Source: Collinsella sp. (lineage in GTDB: Bacteria; Actinomycetota; Coriobacteriia; Coriobacteriales; Coriobacteriaceae). From it: 6,387 nucleotides of DNA. Under the pieces are notes generated by a model. It was not told where the DNA came from. It searched no databases and worked only from the letters and a program-made list of their open reading frames with translations. Where the stretch lies: assembly GCA_019413955.1 (NCBI GenBank), contig DXMX01000020.1, positions 16,372-22,758 of the forward strand, read 5' to 3'. Below are positions 1 to 3,839 of the stretch, one piece after another; position 1 is the first letter of the stretch; every line of letters starts with the position of its first letter. The position numbers and the translations under genes were made by a program.

Positions 1-212
1 CCCGCCTCAACCGCCACCTTCGCCGCAAGCTCTGCCACGGCAAGACCATACGGCGAGGCCTTGCGCGCGCCGATGATGGAGAGCGCGGGCGTCGAAAGCA
101 CCTCGGGGTTGCCGCGCACATAAAGCGTCTGGGGTAAATCTGAAAGCTCCAAAACGGTCTCGGGATACAACGCATCACCTGGATGCAGCTCGAAGGTCCC
201 CTCGGCCATCAT
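1..212 (-). CDS. dprA: DNA-processing protein DprA (Smf), N-terminal part only
   Basis: DprA binds incoming single-stranded DNA in the cytoplasm and loads RecA on it during natural transformation; many non-competent bacteria also carry it. Only the first 70 codons are visible; the gene runs off the left edge. Residues 16-35 match the family's YP..L..L.D.P..LYVRGN block. Residues 45-56 (SIIGARKASPYG) match the start of the Rossmann-like fold with its G-A-R motif. Two adjacent ATG codons are possible starts, at 212 and 209. AAGGAGG at 218-224 lies 5 and 8 bases upstream of them, so the second may be preferred. The first ATG overlaps the comM stop (ATGA). The conserved block begins only about 15 residues after the start, whereas many DprA proteins carry a SAM-like domain of roughly 60-100 residues before it. 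The family call is firm; integrity of the rest cannot be judged. Confidence 0.9.
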   Translation of the reverse strand, partial: MMAEGTFELHPGDALYPETVLELSDLPQTLYVRGNPEVLSTPALSIIGARKASPYGLAVAELAAKVAVEA

Positions 213-1732
213 TGGTCCCTCCTTCCCTGGTACATCGCCGCCTCGAGCACGTGGTCCTGCGTCACCTGCTCGCTCTCGGCGACATCTGCGATCGTACGCG
301 CAATGCGAACCAGGCGCACGATGCCACGCCCTGTGAGATGCGTGCGTTTGGATAGGCCGAGCACACACTTCTCCGCCGCATCATCGAGCTCGAAGGTCGA
401 AACGACGCCGTCAATGGACCGTGTCTCGTCATCCTCGGCCTCGGCATCCGCATCGTCCATGCGGGATTCGCGCCAAGCGCGAAAGGCGCGACCGCGCACA
501 ACGTAGTCACGTAACTCGGCCGACGACATACCCTCTGCGCCCTCGATAATCACTTGAGGGTCGGGACGGGTCACATCGATCATCATGTCGATACGGTCGG
601 CCAAAGGACCGCGCAGTTTAGACCGATAGCGCTCGACCATCGCCGCCGAGCAGCGACACGGTACCTCGCGATCGCCCAAAAAGCCGCAGGGGCAGGGATT
701 GCTCGCAGCCAGCAGCTGAAAGCGCGACGGGAAGGTAAAAGCCCCGTCGACGCGTACGATCCTCACGTAGCCGCGCTCGATGGGCTGACGCAGCGTCTGC
801 AGCACGCCAGTGGGAAACTCGGCAAGCTCGTCCAAAAAGAGCACGCCGCCATGAGCAAGGCTGATCTCACCCGGGCGCACCGGGCGCCCGCCGCCGATAA
901 GGCCTGCGGTCGAAATACTGTGGTGGGGACTGCGGAAGGGGCGGTGCCCCGCCAACAAGCCATCAATGTTCTCACCCAAAACCGAATGGATGCACAGTGC
1001 CTCCTGCTGATCCTCAACGGAAAGCTCGGGCAGGATGCCGGTCATACGGCGTGCGAGCATCGTCTTGCCCGATCCCGGAGACCCGATCATGAGCAAGCCG
1101 AGTTCTCCTGCCGCCGCAAGCGCCATGCCGCGTTTAGCGACTTCCTGCCCCAGCACGTCTGCATAGTCGAGCTCGGGCTCAAAGGTCGCCTCGACACCCT
1201 CGGAATCCAAGTAGTGCCGTGCGGCATCGCCCATGCCGTGAGCAAGCTGAGACAGATGCGCGATAAAGCCGCAATCCACGCCCGCGAGTGGCACATGCTG
1301 GTCGGACCTACCGGCGATAAAAGACAGCCCCATGTCGCGAGCCAATAGCTGAAACGCCACCTCGCCTTTGACAGGAAGCACCGTACCGTCCAAGCCGAGC
1401 TCGCCGGCGATAAGGCAGCGATCGAGGTTGTCGCGGGGAATCTGACCATCGGCCGCTAGGACCGCGATGGCGATGGGCAGATCAAAGCCGCTACCGGTCT
1501 TGCGAATATCGCCGGGCGCCAGATTGACCGTAATGCCCGAGCGCGGGATCTCGAACCCGGCGGAGCGCATCGCACAGCGAATACGACCACGTGACTCCAT
1601 CACCTCCATACTCGGGATGCCGAGCATCTGAATGCCCGGAACGCCGCCGGCAAGCGAGACCTCGACCGTGACGTGAATCGCCTCGACGCCGCGGATGCAG
1701 GCCGCGTGAACGGCAAACGTCTCGAACGCCAT
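209..1732 (-). CDS. comM: ComM-like AAA+ ATPase (YifB/Mg-chelatase family), branch-migration helicase
   Basis: The 507-residue product has the usual length and order of the ComM/YifB family, whose studied members are hexameric helicases that promote branch migration when transformed DNA is integrated. Residues 1-180 form the N-terminal Lon-protease-like (ChlI) domain, beginning MAFETFAVHAACIRGVEA. The Mg-chelatase AAA+ core follows: Walker A GSPGSGKT at 217-224, FRSPHHSIS at 266-274, Walker B VLFLDE at 297-302, NPCPCG at 345-350 with a further C.C pair at 359/361, and PLADRID at 376-382. The C-terminal domain ends with TGRGIVRLVRIARTIADV at 467-484. The reading frame is open upstream to about 1930, but that stretch encodes yraN in another frame, and family homology begins at the ATG at 1732. 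That ATG overlaps the yraN stop as TGATG. Only a weak AGG precedes it, so translation probably depends on coupling. An acidic stretch at 426-436 looks like a variable linker. Confidence 0.95.
   Translation of the reverse strand: MAFETFAVHAACIRGVEAIHVTVEVSLAGGVPGIQMLGIPSMEVMESRGRIRCAMRSAGFEIPRSGITVNLAPGDIRKTGSGFDLPIAIAVLAADGQIPRDNLDRCLIAGELGLDGTVLPVKGEVAFQLLARDMGLSFIAGRSDQHVPLAGVDCGFIAHLSQLAHGMGDAARHYLDSEGVEATFEPELDYADVLGQEVAKRGMALAAAGELGLLMIGSPGSGKTMLARRMTGILPELSVEDQQEALCIHSVLGENIDGLLAGHRPFRSPHHSISTAGLIGGGRPVRPGEISLAHGGVLFLDELAEFPTGVLQTLRQPIERGYVRIVRVDGAFTFPSRFQLLAASNPCPCGFLGDREVPCRCSAAMVERYRSKLRGPLADRIDMMIDVTRPDPQVIIEGAEGMSSAELRDYVVRGRAFRAWRESRMDDADAEAEDDETRSIDGVVSTFELDDAAEKCVLGLSKRTHLTGRGIVRLVRIARTIADVAESEQVTQDHVLEAAMYQGRRDQ
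218..224 (-). promoter_or_regulatory. Ribosome binding site of dprA
   Basis: The minus strand reads AAGGAGG inside the last codons of comM. It is followed after 5 bases by one ATG and after 8 bases by a second. This strong site supports a start at 212 or 209 and argues against a longer DprA beginning further inside comM. Confidence 0.75.
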
Positions 1733-2217
1733 CACGACACCTGCCAATCGAACGCGTTGTACTGATGCTCGATCTCGGCGATATGCCCGCCGCGAATGGT
1801 GACACCCACGGCATCGAAGCGGATCGCCTTGAGCGGATAATGCTCCATAAGATAGCAGCTTGCGATGCGGCGGTAGCGGCGTTGCTTTTGGGCGTCCACG
1901 GCCTCCTCGGGAAAGACCCGCGTGTTGCAATCCAGTACGACGCGTCTGGTCTTGACCTCGGCCATCACCACGACATCGTCGAGCTCATCGAGCAGCACCA
2001 GATCAGCCTCGCCCTCGGTGCAACGATAACCCTGCTCCAGCAAGGTGTAGCCGCGCTCGTTAAAGTAGTCGATGGTGATCAGCTCGCCCAGCATGCCCAG
2101 CTCGCGGGGACTGAGTCCCTTGATAAACTCGGGCGTCATCGCCCCGCAGTCGAGCTCGCCGTTTTCCCAACGCTCCTTGAGCTGCTGTGTCTTGCTCTTT
2201 TTGCTTGCGGCACTCAT
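1732..2217 (-). CDS. yraN: YraN/UPF0102 family protein, predicted nuclease-fold
   Basis: The 161-residue product belongs to the UPF0102 (YraN) family, which has a restriction-endonuclease-like fold related to archaeal Holliday junction resolvases; its physiological role is not established. The signature is visible as GE at 44-45, GEAD at 69-72 and EVK at 87-89. These supply the acidic residues and lysine expected of a PD-(D/E)xK-type site. The commoner GEID appears here as GEAD. Family members are usually near 120 residues; the excess is a charged N-terminal extension (residues 1-43, KKSKTQQLKERWENGE and onward). The start at 2217 is chosen because AAAGGAG at 2223-2229 lies 5 bases upstream; the frame stays open to 2307 without a comparable site. 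It is the first gene of a yraN-comM-dprA unit, which suggests work on recombining or incoming DNA. That role is inferred from context only. Confidence 0.9.
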   Translation of the reverse strand: MSAASKKSKTQQLKERWENGELDCGAMTPEFIKGLSPRELGMLGELITIDYFNERGYTLLEQGYRCTEGEADLVLLDELDDVVVMAEVKTRRVVLDCNTRVFPEEAVDAQKQRRYRRIASCYLMEHYPLKAIRFDAVGVTIRGGHIAEIEHQYNAFDWQVS

Positions 2218-2229
2218 GGGGTCTCCTTT

Positions 2230-2275
2230 CCCGCACACTGCAGTGCCCCGATGATGAGGGCACCTTTCATGCGGG
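2230..2275 (-). promoter_or_regulatory. Nested hairpin in the yraN 5' leader
   Basis: On the minus strand an outer 6-bp stem, CCCGCA with TGCGGG (2270-2275 with 2230-2235), encloses an inner 6-bp stem, GTGCCC with GGGCAC (2258-2263 with 2243-2248), with a 9-base loop. The outer stem ends directly against the yraN Shine-Dalgarno at 2223-2229. The structure could affect ribosome access to the operon, but no known riboswitch or leader class is recognised and the pairing is only sequence-based. Confidence 0.4.
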
Positions 2276-2317
2276 TAAGTACCGGAAGCTAACCAAAAGC
2301 TGACCAAATGCCGTCAA
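2276..2317 (-). promoter_or_regulatory. Probable promoter region of yraN-comM-dprA (not resolved)
   Basis: The preceding transcript ends at the terminator at 2316-2357, so a promoter for yraN-comM-dprA is expected between there and 2217. A TTGACG box at 2312-2317 resembles a -35 element and overlaps the terminator's T-tract. No convincing -10 box lies 16-18 bases downstream of it (GGTTAG at 2289-2294 is poor). The location follows from the layout; the exact elements are uncertain. Confidence 0.3.
2287..2308. repeat. Tandem 11-bp direct repeat upstream of yraN
   Basis: The plus strand reads AGCTAACCAAA (2287-2297) immediately followed by AGCTGACCAAA (2298-2308), identical except for one A/G difference. 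The 11-bp period is about one helical turn, as in some operator sites, and it lies where the yraN promoter is expected. Chance duplication is possible. Confidence 0.6.
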
Positions 2318-2357
2318 AAAACGGGCCGTACGCAACAATGGTGTTGCATACGGCCCG
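2316..2357 (-). terminator. Intrinsic terminator after rnhB
   Basis: On the minus strand a 16-bp stem (2342-2357 with 2322-2337) with one G-U pair and a 4-base loop is followed at once by six U residues (2321-2316). It lies about 50 bases after the rnhB stop. The plus-strand side has no T-tract, so it should act in the minus direction only. Confidence 0.93.
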
Positions 2358-2406
2358 CTACCAGCAGGTTTATAAAACCCCAGAGGTCCCTGTCTCCACA
2401 ATTGAC

Positions 2407-3195
2407 CTAGAAAAGGCGCTCAGTCTGCAGAAAGTTTCCGCAAAAGCTCACACGATGCAGTGGACAAAGTCCATGTTTTCGAATGGCCTCGATGTGCTCG
2501 GGGCTCGCATAGCCCTTCGACTCGGCCAGATGGTACTCGGGATACTCAGCGTCGTACTCGACCATCATCTCGTCACGCGTGACCTTAGCCATGATGGACG
2601 CCGCGGCGATGCAGGCGATCTTGGCATCGCCCTTCACCACATCGCGCTCGTTAGGAACGGCGCCCAAGGGGTTGCCATCCATAAGCACGCAATCGGGCTC
2701 GAGCCCCGTATCGGCCACGGCGCCCGCAACGGCGGTACGGATAGCACGGGCCATGCCCATCTCATCGATATCCTTAGGCGCGATATGGCAAAAACCGATC
2801 GCCGTCGCCACCTCGGCAATCTTCACTGAGAGCAACTCGCGGCGCGCCGGCGTGAGCTTTTTGGAATCGTTGATGCCCCAGACGCGCGGCTCCATAGGAA
2901 GGCAGACAGCGCATACCGTCAAAGGACCGGCCACCGATCCGCGACCCACCTCGTCGACACCAACGACCACCCCATCGCCGCCAAGCTCATGCATAAGCTC
3001 GTACATGTCATTGACGCGCTCGCGCTCGGCAAGTTCCTTGGCATGGCGCTTAAGAGCACGCTCGCAAGCCTTGATCACCTGCTGGCGCGGGTCCTCGCGA
3101 TAATGCTCCACGAGGGCGGGGATCTCCTCAAACGTTGCGCTCGCCAGCTCTCCGGCAACCTGCGATGCCGAAACCGAGCTCGTCATATTGGCCAT
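2407..3195 (-). CDS. rnhB: Ribonuclease HII
   Basis: RNase HII cuts RNA in RNA/DNA hybrids and starts the removal of single ribonucleotides misincorporated into DNA; it acts in the cytoplasm with a Mg or Mn ion. The 262-residue product shows GVDEVGRG at 79-86 (catalytic D81, E82 and the GRG ribonucleotide-sensing motif), DSKKL at 110-114, MDG with D173, KGD with D190, AKVTRD at 203-208 and SKGY with Y229, the tyrosine that stacks at the RNA-DNA junction. All four acidic catalytic residues are present. About 70 residues precede the catalytic core, as in the longer Bacillus-type enzymes, and include a charged helical stretch (roughly 35-65). The ATG at 3195 is chosen over one at 3213 because AAGGAGG at 3203-3209 lies 7 bases upstream of it and downstream of the other ATG. 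The gene sits 93 bases after rplS, behind a terminator, and ends before a strong one. Confidence 0.97.
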   Translation of the reverse strand: MANMTSSVSASQVAGELASATFEEIPALVEHYREDPRQQVIKACERALKRHAKELAERERVNDMYELMHELGGDGVVVGVDEVGRGSVAGPLTVCAVCLPMEPRVWGINDSKKLTPARRELLSVKIAEVATAIGFCHIAPKDIDEMGMARAIRTAVAGAVADTGLEPDCVLMDGNPLGAVPNERDVVKGDAKIACIAAASIMAKVTRDEMMVEYDAEYPEYHLAESKGYASPEHIEAIRKHGLCPLHRVSFCGNFLQTERLF

Positions 3196-3202
3196 ACCAG
3201 GC

Positions 3203-3209
3203 CCTCCTT
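3203..3209 (-). promoter_or_regulatory. Ribosome binding site of rnhB
   Basis: The minus strand reads AAGGAGG with 7 bases to the ATG at 3195. The alternative ATG at 3213 lies upstream of this site and has no comparable sequence ahead of it, so this element fixes the rnhB start. Confidence 0.85.
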
Positions 3210-3224
3210 GCATGCAAATCAGAT

Positions 3225-3254
3225 AAAAAGAAGGGCCACCCGAAGGTGACCCTT
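3225..3254 (-). terminator. Intrinsic terminator after rplS, with UUCG tetraloop
   Basis: On the minus strand AAGGGTCACC (3254-3245) pairs with GGTGGCCCTT (3240-3231), including one G-U pair, around a C(UUCG)G tetraloop, a very stable hairpin. It is followed by C and UUUUU (3230-3225). It lies 34 bases after the rplS stop and only about 30 bases before the rnhB start. A small hairpin (3256-3261 with 3268-3273) precedes it. It should end most rplS transcripts, leaving rnhB to read-through or an unseen internal promoter. Confidence 0.88.
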
Positions 3255-3288
3255 GTGTCCAAACGAGTGGACAGACGCTGCGATCTTC

Positions 3289-3630
3289 TTAGCGCTTCTC
3301 GGGGATGCGAGCAGCCTTGCCCACCTTGTCGCGGAGGTAGTACAGCTTGGCGCGACGGACGCGACCATGACGAACGACCTCGAGCTTGGCGATCTTGGGG
3401 CTGTGAAGCGGGAAGGTACGCTCAACACCGACACCGAAGGACATCTTGCGGACGGTGAAGGTCTCGCGGGCACCGGCGCCGGCCATGCGGATGACGTCGC
3501 CCTGGAAGACCTGGATGCGCTCGCGGTCGCCTTCCTTAATGCGGTAGTGAACCTTGACGTTGTCGGCGACGCGAACCTGAGGAATGTCCTCGCGGATCTG
3601 CTGACGCTCGATTGCGCGGATGTAATCCAT
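3289..3630 (-). CDS. rplS: 50S ribosomal protein L19
   Basis: L19 is a component of the large ribosomal subunit at the interface with the small subunit. The 113-residue product matches the family over its whole length: KVHYRIKEGDRERIQVFQGDVI at 26-47, FTVRK at 58-62, GVGVER at 66-71, FPLHSP at 73-78 and GRVRRAKLYYLR at 89-100, with a basic C-terminus. The ATG at 3630 is chosen because AAGGA (3638-3642) lies 7 bases upstream; a TTG two codons earlier would place the start inside that spacing. The gene has its own candidate promoter and leader after the ppdK terminator, and a terminator of its own, so it may be largely monocistronic. In mycobacteria lepB lies between rplS and rnhB; no such gene is present here. 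Confidence 0.98.
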   Translation of the reverse strand: MDYIRAIERQQIREDIPQVRVADNVKVHYRIKEGDRERIQVFQGDVIRMAGAGARETFTVRKMSFGVGVERTFPLHSPKIAKLEVVRHGRVRRAKLYYLRDKVGKAARIPEKR

Positions 3631-3654
3631 GTGCAATTCCTTACTCTTCTAGAG

Positions 3655-3678
3655 GTGCCGTACCACCTTGGCCGGCAC
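3655..3678 (-). promoter_or_regulatory. Hairpin in the rplS 5' leader
   Basis: On the minus strand GTGCCG (3678-3673) pairs with CGGCAC (3660-3655) around a 12-base loop that may hold a further CC/GG pairing. It lies between the candidate promoter and the rplS Shine-Dalgarno at 3638-3642. L19 leaders with autoregulatory roles are proposed in other phyla, but I cannot match this one to that family. It may be only a simple stem. Confidence 0.4.
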
Positions 3679-3699
3679 GTAGTTGAACAAACGTATTCG

Positions 3700-3727
3700 A
3701 GTATACACGCGCGGGTTTCTGCTGCAA
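3700..3727 (-). promoter_or_regulatory. Candidate sigma70-type promoter of rplS
   Basis: The minus strand shows TTGCAG (3727-3722) and TATACT (3705-3700) separated by 16 bases; TATACT matches the -10 consensus at five of six positions. A run of seven A residues (3739-3733) just upstream of the -35 box resembles an UP element. Transcription would begin near 3694, giving a leader of about 64 bases. The position between the ppdK terminator and rplS fits. Confidence 0.65.
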
Positions 3728-3773
3728 GAACATTTTTTTACGCAGACAAAAAGACAAAACCCGCACATGATAA

Positions 3774-3801
3774 CCGCCCGTCTCACGAATGAGACGGGCG
3801 G
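3774..3801 (-). terminator. Probable terminator after ppdK
   Basis: A perfect 11-bp stem, CCGCCCGTCTC with GAGACGGGCGG, has a 6-base loop (3785-3790) and lies 38 bases after the ppdK stop. The following minus-strand sequence is UUAUCAU, a poor U-tract, with U-rich sequence only 15-25 bases further on (3759-3746). Stem strength and position favour a terminator. The weak tail leaves room for a transcript-stabilising or partial-termination role. Confidence 0.7.
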
Positions 3802-3839
3802 CATGAAGGGGACTACGCTAGGCGTCTAAACCCAAAACG

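Noticed and set aside
554..1348. A 264-codon open frame on the plus strand opposite comM
   Set aside because: It lies wholly inside the conserved AAA+ gene on the other strand, has no good ribosome binding site and no family resemblance.
1733..1930. A longer ComM start, using the frame open to 1930
   Set aside because: This stretch encodes the C-terminal part of YraN in another frame, and ComM family similarity begins at the ATG at 1732.
2218..2406. Gap between rnhB and yraN as a possible small RNA or tRNA gene
   Set aside because: No tRNA cloverleaf is visible. The hairpins are explained by the rnhB terminator and the yraN leader, and no independent promoter for a small RNA could be identified.
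3196..3213. RNase HII starting at the ATG at 3213
   Set aside because: The strong AAGGAGG (3203-3209) lies downstream of that ATG and is well spaced for the ATG at 3195.
3631..3636. L19 starting at the TTG at 3636
   Set aside because: It would sit only one base from the AAGGA element; the ATG at 3630 has proper spacing and gives the normal length.
3733..3739. Run of seven T on the plus strand as a terminator tail
   Set aside because: No stable hairpin precedes it on the plus strand, and no plus-strand gene needs a terminator here. It fits better as the A-rich stretch upstream of the rplS promoter.
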